64,000 nt of DNA. Source: Maritalea mobilis. GTDB lineage: Bacteria; Pseudomonadota; Alphaproteobacteria; Rhizobiales; Devosiaceae. Positions 53,509-62,214 of this stretch are shown piece by piece. Numbering within the stretch: position 1 is the stretch's first letter; every line of letters starts with the position of its first letter. Under the pieces are notes generated by a model. That model ran no database searches. It saw only the letters and a list, made by a program, of their open reading frames with translations, and had not been told where the DNA came from. The DNA lies in NCBI RefSeq assembly GCF_004363175.1, contig NZ_SNYR01000002.1, forward strand, positions 496,001 through 560,000, read 5' to 3'. A program made the position numbers and the translations under genes.

Positions 53509-53957
53509 TTCAACGCCATCCGATATTGCACCACGCGGTCCACTTCTTCAAAGCCCACGGCTTCGTGGGCGCGATGGCCATCAATATTGGTCAGTTCAGC
53601 ATCAGATGCCAAATGCGGATAGTTTTTGGATTTTGCCCAAGCGATTGCCGCGTCGACCAGTGCTTTGCCAACGCCCATGCCGCGGGCCTTATCACCTACG
53701 AACCAGCCTTCCATATAGGCCACGGGCCCATCATAACAGCCATCCGCATAGATGCGTTCGCTGATCTCTAGGAACGCACAGACGTCGCCATCGACGACAC
53801 CAACAAATACAATTTTGAGGGTCAGATGCTCACCCGCCATAAAGGCTGCTGTTTCTTCTTTCGCCTCATCGAAGGAGATGCGGAAGAGTTCGGCGCGCAT
53901 GCGTGCCCAATGGTCTTGTTCTTCAGGCCGCATTTCGCGGATTTCAGCTTTGCTCAT
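53505..53957 (-). CDS. GNAT acetyltransferase of the AAC(6')-I type inside the repair operon
   Basis: 150 residues resembling aminoglycoside 6'-N-acetyltransferases: ERIYADGCYDGPVAYMEGWFVGDKARGMGVGKALVDAAIAWA (in parts), LASDAELTNIDGHRAHEAVGFEEVDRVVQYRM. The residues GPVAYMEGW and SDAELTNIDGHRAH are close to the AAC(6')-I family patterns. It overlaps both neighbours by four bases, so it is translated with the helicase and PdeM. Whether it acts on aminoglycosides is unknown; a protein or small-molecule substrate in repair is equally plausible. GNATs are not part of the described Lhr/PdeM module. Confidence 0.85.
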   Translation of the reverse strand: MSKAEIREMRPEEQDHWARMRAELFRISFDEAKEETAAFMAGEHLTLKIVFVGVVDGDVCAFLEISERIYADGCYDGPVAYMEGWFVGDKARGMGVGKALVDAAIAWAKSKNYPHLASDAELTNIDGHRAHEAVGFEEVDRVVQYRMALK

Positions 53958-56497
53958 TGTCCTGTTGCCTCGCGCATCAATTCTTCTGCCGCTTCCACCA
54001 ACACGCTTTCGCGCCCTTCACCAAAGATTGGCTCCTTGCCAATTTCCAGCATCACCGGCACCGCCAGCGGAGAGATTCGGTCCAGCTTTTGATGAATAAT
54101 ATGCCGTTTGATCCGCTTTAAACAATGGCCAAGCCGCTCAATATCCAACAAGCCGCGCGCGGCATCGCGCCGCGTGGCCTGCATTAGAATATGGTCAGGC
54201 TCATGCTCATAGAGCACATTGTAAATCAGGTCAGACGACATGGTCATTTGCCGCCCGGTCTTTTCCTTGCCCGGATGGCGGCGCTCAATCAGCCCGGAAA
54301 TAATGGCGCAATTGCGGAAGGTGCGGCGCATCAGGCTGGATTCATCCAGCCAATCTTCCAGATCATCCCCCAGCATATCCTCAGAAAAAAGTTCATCAAG
54401 GCTCAAGCGTCCAGATTTAAATTGATGGCCAATGTCGGTAGCGCACCAAATTGCCAGCGCATATTCGGAGGCGACAAAGCCGAGCGGTTTGGCGCGGTCA
54501 CGCTCCAACCGTCTGGTCAACAACATGCCCAAAGTCTGGTGAGCCAGCCGCCCTTCAAAGGGGTAGCAGATCATGAAATATTTATCGGCCTTGGGAAAAG
54601 TTTCCACCAACAGGCTTTCCTTGCCCGGCAGCAGCGACACGTCGCGCTGAAGGCTCAGCCATTCGCGCACCTGATCGGGCAGCACTTTCCAGCTTGTGGG
54701 GTCCGCCAAGGTTGCCCGCACCCGCTCTGCCAAATAGGTCGAGAGCGGAAATTTGCCGCCCATATAGGACGGGATTTTCGGGTTATTGTTATAAGAGCGC
54801 GACACATAGGCTTCATTATCGCGAATGGCTTCGAACGCCACCATTTCGCCACCGAACAGAAAGGTATCGCCGGGCATCAATTGGCTGAGGAAATATTCCT
54901 CCATCTCGCCCAGAACGCGCCCGCCCCGGCCAATCGGCCCCGTGGTCGCGCCGCGCTTATGGGCTTTGGAGCGCACCAACCGTACTTTAAGCATCGGCTC
55001 TTCCACAATGGTGCCTACATTCAGCCGATATTGCTGCGCCACTTTCGGGTGGGAAATACGCCATGTGCCATCGGCGGTTTTGCGCAAGCGTGCGTAGCGC
55101 TCATAGGCTTTGAGGGCATAGCCACCTGTCGCCACAAACTCGATCACACGATCAAACAGATCACGACTAAGCTCGCGATAGGGCCATGCGCGTAATGTTT
55201 CTTCATATTGCGCATCCGCATCAAGCGGATCGCTGCAAGCCATGCCCAGAATATGCTGTGCCAGCACGTCCAGCCCGCCAGGCTGTGGGTCTTCACTGTC
55301 CTGTGCGCCCTCCTCTGCAGCCTCCACCGCCGCCTCGCATTCCAGCACTTCAAAACGGTTTGCGGGCACCAGAATGGCGCGCGAAGGTTCGTCCAAACGG
55401 TGGTTGGCGCGGCCGATGCGTTGCAGCAGACGTGACGAGCCTTTGGGTGCACCGATTTGCATCACCAAATCCACGTCGCCCCAATCGATACCCAGATCGA
55501 GGGTGGACGTACACACCACCGCCCGCAATTTGCCCGCGACCATCGCCGCCTCCACCTTGCGGCGTTGTTCGACATCCAGCGAGCCATGATGCAGGGCGAT
55601 GGGCAGCGAGTCCTCATTCAATTCCCATAGGGATTGGAACAGCAATTCCGCCTGTGAGCGGGTGTTCACAAACAATAGGCTGGTGCCATTATCCTTGATG
55701 ATGTTCAGTAAATCCGGCACCGCATATTGCGCCGAATGGCCCGCCCAAGGCACGCGATCATCACTGGCCAAAATAGACAATTGCGGTTTTGCCCCGCCTT
55801 GGTGGGTGACCATCGCCACCTCGCGTTGCGGGCACGGGGCAGCAATCCAATCGCGCAACATTTCCGGGTGCGCCACGGTGGCCGACAGGGCCGAGACTTT
55901 CAGATCAGGGCAGAGCGTGCCCAGTCGCGCCAAACCGAGCGCCAGCAGGTCACCGCGTTTGGACAAGGCCAGCGCGTGGAGTTCATCCAACACCACGCGT
56001 TTGATGTTGCCGAATAATTTTGGCGCTTCTTGATGCGACAGCATCAGCGCCAATTGCTCTGGCGTGGTCATCAAAATATGTGGCGGGTCGAAGCGCTGGC
56101 GTTGACGGCGCGAGGATGGGGTGTCGCCCGTGCGGGTTTCTACGCGCGCGTGCAGCCCCATCTCTTCAATCGGATTGATCAGGTTACGAGCCACATCCAC
56201 CGCCAAGGCTTTGAGCGGCGAAATATAAAGCGTGTGCAGACCTTCATGAGGCGTTTCGGCCAAATCGCAAATGCTGGGCAAAAAGCCGGACAGGGTTTTC
56301 CCCGCCCCGGTGGGCGCAATCAAAAGTGCCGATTTCCCGGCTCGGTCGGCCTCTAACATATCAAGCTGATGGGCGCGTGGTGCCCAGTTTCGGCTTAAAA
56401 ACCAGTCGCGCACAATGGGTGGCAGCCCCCAGCTTTGCGAAAACAAATCCGGAGCGGCCGCAAAAGAATCAGATTGATTTCTTGTTGTTTTCGCCAT
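53954..56497 (-). CDS. Ligase-associated DEXH-box helicase (Lhr-like)
   Basis: 847 residues with two RecA domains: Walker A APTGAGKTLSG near residue 65, DELH (VVLDELHALAL), SAT (VSALSATV), the VI motif QRIGRANHR, and the Lhr-type winged-helix/beta extension in the C-terminal half. It is the helicase member of the ligase-associated DNA damage response group together with PdeM. First gene of the minus-strand repair operon; the next two genes overlap in ATGA fashion. The gene lies in a dense G+C-rich region on the other strand of which many long non-coding frames exist. Confidence 0.94.
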   Translation of the reverse strand: MAKTTRNQSDSFAAAPDLFSQSWGLPPIVRDWFLSRNWAPRAHQLDMLEADRAGKSALLIAPTGAGKTLSGFLPSICDLAETPHEGLHTLYISPLKALAVDVARNLINPIEEMGLHARVETRTGDTPSSRRQRQRFDPPHILMTTPEQLALMLSHQEAPKLFGNIKRVVLDELHALALSKRGDLLALGLARLGTLCPDLKVSALSATVAHPEMLRDWIAAPCPQREVAMVTHQGGAKPQLSILASDDRVPWAGHSAQYAVPDLLNIIKDNGTSLLFVNTRSQAELLFQSLWELNEDSLPIALHHGSLDVEQRRKVEAAMVAGKLRAVVCTSTLDLGIDWGDVDLVMQIGAPKGSSRLLQRIGRANHRLDEPSRAILVPANRFEVLECEAAVEAAEEGAQDSEDPQPGGLDVLAQHILGMACSDPLDADAQYEETLRAWPYRELSRDLFDRVIEFVATGGYALKAYERYARLRKTADGTWRISHPKVAQQYRLNVGTIVEEPMLKVRLVRSKAHKRGATTGPIGRGGRVLGEMEEYFLSQLMPGDTFLFGGEMVAFEAIRDNEAYVSRSYNNNPKIPSYMGGKFPLSTYLAERVRATLADPTSWKVLPDQVREWLSLQRDVSLLPGKESLLVETFPKADKYFMICYPFEGRLAHQTLGMLLTRRLERDRAKPLGFVASEYALAIWCATDIGHQFKSGRLSLDELFSEDMLGDDLEDWLDESSLMRRTFRNCAIISGLIERRHPGKEKTGRQMTMSSDLIYNVLYEHEPDHILMQATRRDAARGLLDIERLGHCLKRIKRHIIHQKLDRISPLAVPVMLEIGKEPIFGEGRESVLVEAAEELMREATGQ

Positions 56498-56560
56498 CGT
56501 GCTTATATTTCACAAATGAGACGCCATCGCGCCAGCTTAAATTCGACAAAGGGGACAAAA

Positions 56561-56848
56561 ATGCCTGAACATGATCACACATATGATGCTGATGATCGGA
56601 GAGATCGCAACAGATCGAACGGCAAACAGTTTATCAAGCTGGTCCTCGCTTCTTTGTTGGTTGGCTTTGTCATGTATCAATCCGGCCTCACCCCGGGTGA
56701 TATTTTTGGCGGATTTGGCCGCTGGGTTGGCTCGATCTTCTCTGATTTTGGCTCCACCATCGGCACTGTTGCCATTTGGTTTGGATATGGTGCGGCGGTT
56801 GTTTTCCCACTTTGGATTCTTATTCGCATTCTCAAGTCCTTTAAGTAG
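56561..56848 (+). CDS. Small membrane protein, DUF6460-like
   Basis: 95 residues: an acidic/basic N terminus (MPEHDHTYDADDRRDRNRSNGK), then two membrane helices around FGGFGRWVGSIFSDFG, a pattern seen in the DUF6460 family of Hyphomicrobiales. The ribosome site AAAGGGG is strong. The frame extends 42 codons upstream but the ATG at 56561 is best placed. Function unknown. Confidence 0.72.
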   Translation: MPEHDHTYDADDRRDRNRSNGKQFIKLVLASLLVGFVMYQSGLTPGDIFGGFGRWVGSIFSDFGSTIGTVAIWFGYGAAVVFPLWILIRILKSFK

Positions 56849-56884
56849 GTCAGAACGCTTTACAGCCAAAAATAAACACTGTTA

Positions 56885-56907
56885 GAAAAGTGGTCCCACC
56901 ACTTTTC
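56885..56907. repeat. Perfect 10-bp inverted repeat before the SDR gene
   Basis: GAAAAGTGGT (56885-56894) and ACCACTTTTC (56898-56907) around CCC. It lies 14 bases before the SDR start codon and 37 bases after the DUF6460 stop. No T run follows on the plus strand. Palindromes with GAAAAGTGG arms are common intergenic repeats in rhizobial genomes as I remember them, so this may be a repeat copy rather than an operator. Confidence 0.6.
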
Positions 56908-56920
56908 GGAGTCGTTTACG

Positions 56921-57694
56921 ATGGCGCACCACGATTTTTCTGACGCAAGAACCATTTTCATCACTGGCGCAACTTCTGGCTTTGGCGCGGCAACCGCGCG
57001 GTTGTTTGCGCAAAATGGTTGGAAGATCGTAGCTACAGGTCGGCGCGAAGAGCGGTTGAAGGATCTCCAAAGCGAATTTCCTGAAGGGCAAGTTCACATC
57101 GTTCAGATGGATCTGACTGACGAGGCATCCATCAAATCGGGTATTAATGCCCTGCCTGAAAGCCACAGCACTGTGGATTGCTTGTTCAATAATGGCGGTT
57201 TGGCACTTGGTGTAGACCCGGTTCCCAACGTATCGCGCGAGCAATGGCGCACCATGATTGACACCAACATTATGGGCGTGTTGGACGTGACTTTGAACTT
57301 GCTGCCGCACCTGAAAAAAGCTGGTAAAGGCGCAAGCATTGTCAATGTTGGCTCCATCGCGGGCAGCTTTGCTTACCCCGGCGGCAATGTTTATGGCGCC
57401 ACAAAAGCATTCACCCATCAATTCTCTTATAATTTGCGCAGTGATCTTGCAGGCGGTGATATTCGCGTCACCAGCCTAGAGCCGGGCATGGCCAAGTCAG
57501 AATTCACCTTGGTGCGCACAGGCAGCGAAGAAGCCAATGAAAAGCTTTATGAAGATGTTCTGCCCTTGGTGCCGCAAGATATTGCGGAGATTGTTTGGTT
57601 TCTCGCCACGCGCCCTGCCCATGTGAACATCAACTGCGTTGAAGTGATGCCGATTGCCCAAACACCAAGCGCGCCCACCATCACGCGCGGCTAG
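56921..57694 (+). CDS. Short-chain dehydrogenase/reductase (YdfG-like)
   Basis: 257 residues: Rossmann motif ITGATSGFGAATARLFAQNGW, NNGG (FNNGGLALGV), the catalytic Ser in NVGSIAGSFAY and Tyr/Lys in GNVYGATKAF. Similar to YdfG (3-hydroxy acid / serine dehydrogenases). NADP-dependent oxidation of hydroxy acids is likely; substrate not fixed. A MATE exporter gene follows 39 bases later and may be cotranscribed. Confidence 0.9.
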   Translation: MAHHDFSDARTIFITGATSGFGAATARLFAQNGWKIVATGRREERLKDLQSEFPEGQVHIVQMDLTDEASIKSGINALPESHSTVDCLFNNGGLALGVDPVPNVSREQWRTMIDTNIMGVLDVTLNLLPHLKKAGKGASIVNVGSIAGSFAYPGGNVYGATKAFTHQFSYNLRSDLAGGDIRVTSLEPGMAKSEFTLVRTGSEEANEKLYEDVLPLVPQDIAEIVWFLATRPAHVNINCVEVMPIAQTPSAPTITRG

Positions 57695-57733
57695 TTCCCT
57701 TGCGCCCTTCGGCGCGCCTTGAAAGCGTCTGAC

Positions 57734-59098
57734 ATGACAGCCAAAACCTACCCGTTTGATGTGCGGCACAAAGATGTGTGGTACATCGCTTTGCCCACGG
57801 CCCTTGCGTTCGTTACCGAGCCTTTGCTCGGCATTGCCGACACCACAATTGTGGGGCGCTTGGGCGAAGTGGATTTGCTGGGCGGCTTGCTGCTGGGTGG
57901 GTTGGTTTTCGACTTTATGTTCGCCTTTTTCTACTTTTTGCGCATGTCGGTCACGGGTCTCACTGCCCAAGCCTTCGGCGCGCGTGATGAGGCAAAGCAA
58001 ACAGCGCAATTGGCGCGAGGTTTGGTGATCGGGTTGGCGGCGGGACTATTGATCTTGCTGCTCGGCGGTCCTCTCGCCCAGTTCGCCAAAGTGGTTTATG
58101 GTGCCAGCGACGCGGTGAATGCGGCCTTTGACCAATATTTCTTCATCCGGCTTTTTGCTGCGCCCTTCGCGCTTATGAACTTTGTGTTGGCAGGCTGGTT
58201 TTTGGGCCGCGGTCAATCCATCACCGCGTTGGCGCTACAGGCAGGTTTGAATATCACCAACATCATCGTGTCTTATGTGCTGGTGTTCCAGTTTGATATG
58301 GGCATTGCTGGCGTGGCATGGGGCACGGTTGCCGCCACGGTCATTTTTATGACCATCGGCGTCTTTGTTGCCATTCACACGCTCGGTGGTTTTTCTCAGT
58401 TGGCGCGGCGCTTGGATGAAGCCAATTTGTTGGACAAAGCCGAGATCAAAAAGATGCTCTCTTTGAGCAGCAATATTTTGTTGCGTTCGGTCACCATAAA
58501 TGCGGTCTTTTCGTTCTTCGCCCGCGAAGGGGCGCAGGCAGGCGATGCGGTTCTCGCCACCAATGGTATTTTGCTGCACTTTTTGATGGTCGCCGCATTC
58601 TTTTTAGACGGGCTTGCCGCCGCGTCAGAACAATTGTGTGGCAAAGCGATTGGGGCGCGATGGAAGCCTGCTTTCTTCAGCGCCATCAAGCTGTCGTCCC
58701 TATGGGGCTTTATCTTGTCGGGCTGTTTGACGGTGATTTTCATCCTCACCGGGCCTATGATCATTGACTTTATGTCCACCAGTGACGTGGTGCGCCAAAC
58801 CGCACGCGACTTTTTGTGGCTCGCAGCCCTCGCCCCTGTGTTTGGGGTGCTGGCTTTTGTGTTGGATGGCGTGTTTGCTGGCGCGGCCATGGGCAAAGAT
58901 ATGCGCAATGGTATGATGTTGTCCGCTGTCGCCTTCTTCGCGATTTGGGCGATTGCAGTGCCGCTTTGGGGCATTTATGGGCTATGGCTGGCGCTGCATG
59001 GCTTTTTCATCGCCCGCAGCGTGATCTTTTTGTGGCTGTTGATGCGGCGCGTGCCGAGCTTATTTGAGGAAGATCATCCCGAGCAGGCAGCGGCTTAG
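57734..59098 (+). CDS. MATE-family efflux transporter (DinF-like)
   Basis: 454 residues with twelve membrane spans in two six-helix halves; the MATE core motifs are visible: LPTALAFVTEPLLGIADTTIVGRLG near residue 24 and the matching region of the second half. DinF-type members export drugs, toxins or metabolites using Na+ or H+. Start ATG 57734 follows a short upstream frame from a TTG at 57719. The 3' end overlaps the pyrD stop by four bases. Confidence 0.93.
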   Translation: MTAKTYPFDVRHKDVWYIALPTALAFVTEPLLGIADTTIVGRLGEVDLLGGLLLGGLVFDFMFAFFYFLRMSVTGLTAQAFGARDEAKQTAQLARGLVIGLAAGLLILLLGGPLAQFAKVVYGASDAVNAAFDQYFFIRLFAAPFALMNFVLAGWFLGRGQSITALALQAGLNITNIIVSYVLVFQFDMGIAGVAWGTVAATVIFMTIGVFVAIHTLGGFSQLARRLDEANLLDKAEIKKMLSLSSNILLRSVTINAVFSFFAREGAQAGDAVLATNGILLHFLMVAAFFLDGLAAASEQLCGKAIGARWKPAFFSAIKLSSLWGFILSGCLTVIFILTGPMIIDFMSTSDVVRQTARDFLWLAALAPVFGVLAFVLDGVFAGAAMGKDMRNGMMLSAVAFFAIWAIAVPLWGIYGLWLALHGFFIARSVIFLWLLMRRVPSLFEEDHPEQAAA

Positions 59099-60207
59099 AT
59101 TTCAATCTTGCCGCTGGCCCAATCGTCGGTTTTGGTGCCAGAAATGTCTGCAACGCTCTTGTAAGAATGGCGCATCATCTCGCTGACCAGCCCTTTTTTG
59201 ATGCTCGTCATCAATTCCATGCCGCCAAACACCAGCGCAGAATAAAGCTGCACCGCGTCCGCCCCGGCTTCGAATTTGGCCAAAGCGGTTTCGGCGGAAT
59301 AAATGCCGCCCACGCCGATGATCGGCATATCTTTGCCCACGCGTTGACGCATCTGGGCCAGACGCTGAGTGGAGAAATTGAACAATGGCTTGCCGCTCAG
59401 GCCGCCCGCTTCATCTGCATTTTCCGCACCCTCTACCAAATCGCGGCGGATGGTGGTGTTGGAAATGATCAATCCATCAAGATCGAGCGTTTCAATAACA
59501 GACGTGATTTCGTCCATTTCCGTCTCGCTCAAATCGGGCGCAAGTTTTAAAAATACGGGCACGCGAACTGAAGCGCGGCTGCGCTCAGCAAGCACTTCGG
59601 TCAAAAGCCGTTTTAGCGCTTCTTTGCTTTGCAAATTGCGCAGGCCTGGCGTGTTTGGGGATGAAATATTGGCGGTTAGATAATCTGCGATCGGGGCAAA
59701 GCGCTTCACGCCTTCCACATAATCAGCCACAAAATCTTCACTATCTTTATTGGCGCCCACATTGATGCCAATGGTGGTGCCGGGCTGCTTGTTGCGCGTC
59801 AGGCGTTCAAACGCAGCTTCATGGCCTTCATTGTTGAAGCCCATGCGGTTGATCACGCCCATATGTTCGGGCAAGCGGAACAGGCGCGGCTTTGGATTGC
59901 CATCTTGCGGCCGCGGGGTGATGGTGCCCACTTCCACAAAGCCAAACCCGATTTGAATCAATTGGTTTGGCACTTCTGCATTCTTATCAAACCCGGCGGC
60001 CATGCCGATTGGGTTTTTCAGTTCCAGCCCTGCAAGTGAGGTGGTCAGGCAGGTTGGATCAGCCTCTTCCTGTTCCGGCACCGCGCCCAATTTCAGCGCA
60101 CTAATGGTGGTACGGTGGGCTTGTTCTGGGTCCAGTTTCAGCAAAGCGTCCCGCGTTAGATTTTGAACCAGCGGGTTATTCAGCAATTTAGAGATGTATG
60201 ATTTCAT
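59095..60207 (-). CDS. pyrD: Dihydroorotate dehydrogenase (quinone), class 2
   Basis: 370 residues with an N-terminal membrane-associating helix (SKLLNNPLVQNLTRDALLKLDPEQAH), typical of class 2 enzymes. The FMN and substrate residues are visible in NPIGMAAGFDKNAEVPNQL, NISSPNTPGLRNLQS with the catalytic Ser, and the FMN-phosphate loop IGVGGIYSAETALAKFEAGADAVQLYSALVF (in part). It feeds electrons to quinone in pyrimidine synthesis. It follows the DUF952 gene by no gap, as is common in rhizobia. Confidence 0.96.
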   Translation of the reverse strand: MKSYISKLLNNPLVQNLTRDALLKLDPEQAHRTTISALKLGAVPEQEEADPTCLTTSLAGLELKNPIGMAAGFDKNAEVPNQLIQIGFGFVEVGTITPRPQDGNPKPRLFRLPEHMGVINRMGFNNEGHEAAFERLTRNKQPGTTIGINVGANKDSEDFVADYVEGVKRFAPIADYLTANISSPNTPGLRNLQSKEALKRLLTEVLAERSRASVRVPVFLKLAPDLSETEMDEITSVIETLDLDGLIISNTTIRRDLVEGAENADEAGGLSGKPLFNFSTQRLAQMRQRVGKDMPIIGVGGIYSAETALAKFEAGADAVQLYSALVFGGMELMTSIKKGLVSEMMRHSYKSVADISGTKTDDWASGKIEI

Positions 60208-60549
60208 TTATCGTATATCGTCGGGCAGAATAAACTGTCCGTTCTCGTCAGTTTCGAGCGCGTGGGTTTTAAGCACATGCGCTATATTTAATTCGGAATA
60301 GAGATGCGGAAACAAATCGCCGCCGCGCGAAGGTTCCCACTTCAAATGATTTTCAACGCGCTCTGCATCCACATAAAGAAGCACAAGATCTGACTGCCCT
60401 GAAAAATGCTTTTCCAAGGTTTCGCTCAATTGTGCTGCAGTGGAGAAATGCATATAGCCATCTTCATGATCAATCGGCATACCCGCATAAAGGCCAGTGT
60501 CTTTGGCCGCCTGATAATCAGCATTGGGGCAGACTTTATAAATGATCAT
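60208..60549 (-). CDS. DUF952 family protein
   Basis: 113 residues of the DUF952 family: MIIYKVCPNADYQAAKDTGLYAGMPIDHEDGYMHFSTAAQLSETLEKHF (in part), containing the family's DGYMHFST motif. It sits immediately upstream of pyrD, a conserved alphaproteobacterial pairing. Function is unknown; some relatives bind or process nucleotides. The stop is directly followed by the pyrD start. Confidence 0.9.
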   Translation of the reverse strand: MIIYKVCPNADYQAAKDTGLYAGMPIDHEDGYMHFSTAAQLSETLEKHFSGQSDLVLLYVDAERVENHLKWEPSRGGDLFPHLYSELNIAHVLKTHALETDENGQFILPDDIR

Positions 60550-60641
60550 GGGTGTTAAACCCTAAATTGTTTAATTCACCAAAGGCTTAGTCCTTTCCAT
60601 CGGAAAGTGCAAGCGAAGTTAGGCCTTTTTACTTTACAAAT

Positions 60642-60679
60642 TTACCAAGAATAGTTACCAAGAGATAGGATTTTAATCC
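60642..60679. promoter_or_regulatory. Direct repeats and palindrome upstream of the S24 repressor gene, possible autoregulatory sites
   Basis: TTACCAAGA occurs at 60642-60650 and 60655-60663 (13-bp period), followed by a 5-bp palindrome GGATT-TT-AATCC at 60668-60679. All lie within 80 bases of the regulator start, where a self-binding repressor would act. Confidence 0.45.
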
Positions 60680-60718
60680 GTTTTTGCGAATCTATTCCTG
60701 TAACGACAGGGTCCAACC

Positions 60719-61354
60719 ATGATTTCTCATCGCAATATTTGGAACGCGATTGACGCTTTGGCAGAGCGCAAAGGGCTCTCTGTGTCTGCGCTTGCGCGCC
60801 TTGCGGGTTTGGACCCAACCAGCTTTAATCCGTCTAAACGCACCAGCAAGGATGGACGCGAACGGTGGCCTTCTACCGAAAGTTTAGCAAAAATTCTCGA
60901 TGCGACCAATGAGGATATGGATGGTTTTCTGGCTGGCGGTGGCGTCTATACCCAGCCTGACATTCATGAACATCCCATCCCATTATTGGGATTTGCACAA
61001 GCAGGCGCTGGCGGTTTTTTTGACAGTGGCGGCTTTCCGGTTGGCCAAGGGTGGGATGAAGTGCATTTCCCCGTTGGACCGGACGCAAATGCCTATGCGT
61101 TGGAAGTGAGCGGCGACAGCATGCTGCCCCTCTATCGCGATGGCGATGTGATCATCGTTTCGCCCACCGAACAGGTGCGCCGCGGCGACCGGGTGGTGGT
61201 GCGCACGCAAGATGGTGAAGTGATGGCGAAGATTTTGCATCGGCAAACTGCCAATCAGGTGGAGCTGCATTCCATCAATCCAGAGCATGAGCCACGCATC
61301 ATCAAATCCAAAGACTTGGATTGGATTGCCCGTATTTTGTGGGCCAGCCAATAG
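60719..61354 (+). CDS. S24-peptidase (LexA/CI-type) helix-turn-helix regulator
   Basis: 211 residues: an N-terminal helix-turn-helix (residues about 7-70, with ALARLAGLDPTSFN) and a C-terminal S24 domain. The catalytic dyad is intact (Ser134 in SGDSMLPLY, Lys171 in GEVMAKIL) and an Ala-Gly cleavage site occurs at about residues 95-98 (FAQAGAGG). Proteins of this kind are cleaved in DNA damage or stress and then release their targets. The nearest targets are its own promoter repeats and perhaps the convergent LytTR gene. It is not the canonical LexA: no typical LexA N terminus. Confidence 0.9.
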   Translation: MISHRNIWNAIDALAERKGLSVSALARLAGLDPTSFNPSKRTSKDGRERWPSTESLAKILDATNEDMDGFLAGGGVYTQPDIHEHPIPLLGFAQAGAGGFFDSGGFPVGQGWDEVHFPVGPDANAYALEVSGDSMLPLYRDGDVIIVSPTEQVRRGDRVVVRTQDGEVMAKILHRQTANQVELHSINPEHEPRIIKSKDLDWIARILWASQ

Positions 61355-61356
61355 CG

Positions 61357-62142
61357 CTATAATTGCGCCAAAACTTGCGATCTGTAAGAACGCCCAACGG
61401 GCACTTCCGCCCCATCTTTTAGCTCTAAAAACAACCGACTATCGCGCCAGATTTTTTGCGTCACCGCATCCAGCGCCACCCAATGGCCGCGATGCACGCG
61501 CAAACCGGGATAAGCGTTCAGCTCTTCTTCTGCCTGTTTTAAACTCAGCAAAATCAGGGTTTCGCCCTGTTCGGTTTTCACCTGCAAATAATGGTCGGCA
61601 CTTGAAATGGAAATCAGCTTTTGCCCCAGTTTTGCGGGCAATCGTTTTAAAAAGGCGATTGGTTGCTCTTCCCCGGCCTCGACCACTTCGGCTTTGCGAT
61701 GGGTAAAATGCAGCAGCAACACCAGTGCAAAAAGAACTGGCCACAGCACTTTCGCCTCAGCGATCACATTGCCCAGTGTGAGCGGAAAGTCCGCAAAAAA
61801 CTGGCTCGCGAGGGATACCGCGCAGAAGGCAACAATCGGCCATGAGATGATGAATACGCCTGTGCTCACCGTCCAGCTTGGCATCCATGTGGTCAGTGGG
61901 CCGCGCTGTGCCGCGCCGAAGATCAGCACGGTCGGTGCCCAGATCATCATAAGCCACAAGGTCCAATAGGTCGCGCGGGTGAGCAAAGGCAGATAGAAGG
62001 TGCCAAACGGCCCGGTCATCGCCAAGCTGGCGGCGATGGCGAGGAAGAACAGCAGCCGCCGCACGTCTAGAAAATCACTCTTTTGAAAAAGCTGTTGCAG
62101 TGCCATTGGTTGTTGCCGAATTTTTATTGGTCCCTCATGCAT
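61357..62142 (-). CDS. Membrane-bound LytTR-family DNA-binding protein
   Basis: 261 residues: four N-terminal membrane helices (residues about 27-145) joined to a C-terminal LytTR DNA-binding domain (residues about 165-260, LISISSADHYLQVKTEQGETLILLSLKQAEEEL, in part). The N-terminal part has no receiver domain, so signal sensing is by the membrane region. The start is either ATG 62142 (used here; AGGA three bases upstream) or ATG 62106. It is convergent with the S24 regulator, with a two-base gap. Confidence 0.88.
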   Translation of the reverse strand: MHEGPIKIRQQPMALQQLFQKSDFLDVRRLLFFLAIAASLAMTGPFGTFYLPLLTRATYWTLWLMMIWAPTVLIFGAAQRGPLTTWMPSWTVSTGVFIISWPIVAFCAVSLASQFFADFPLTLGNVIAEAKVLWPVLFALVLLLHFTHRKAEVVEAGEEQPIAFLKRLPAKLGQKLISISSADHYLQVKTEQGETLILLSLKQAEEELNAYPGLRVHRGHWVALDAVTQKIWRDSRLFLELKDGAEVPVGRSYRSQVLAQL

Positions 62143-62214
62143 CCTGAATTGAACCGTTTCTTTCTCCCCAATTCAATCCCTTTGTTTTTAAACGAATTGG
62201 GAGAGTTCAATTCC

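Noticed and set aside
53505-53957. Calling the AAC(6')-like protein an antibiotic resistance gene
   Set aside because: Similarity to AAC(6') motifs alone does not show drug acetylation, and the operon context is DNA repair; left as a GNAT with unknown substrate.
54191-55195. 334-codon plus-strand frame inside the Lhr-like helicase
   Set aside because: It is antisense to a helicase with all motifs intact; its composition (rich in His, Gln, Arg) is that of a reverse frame of a gene.
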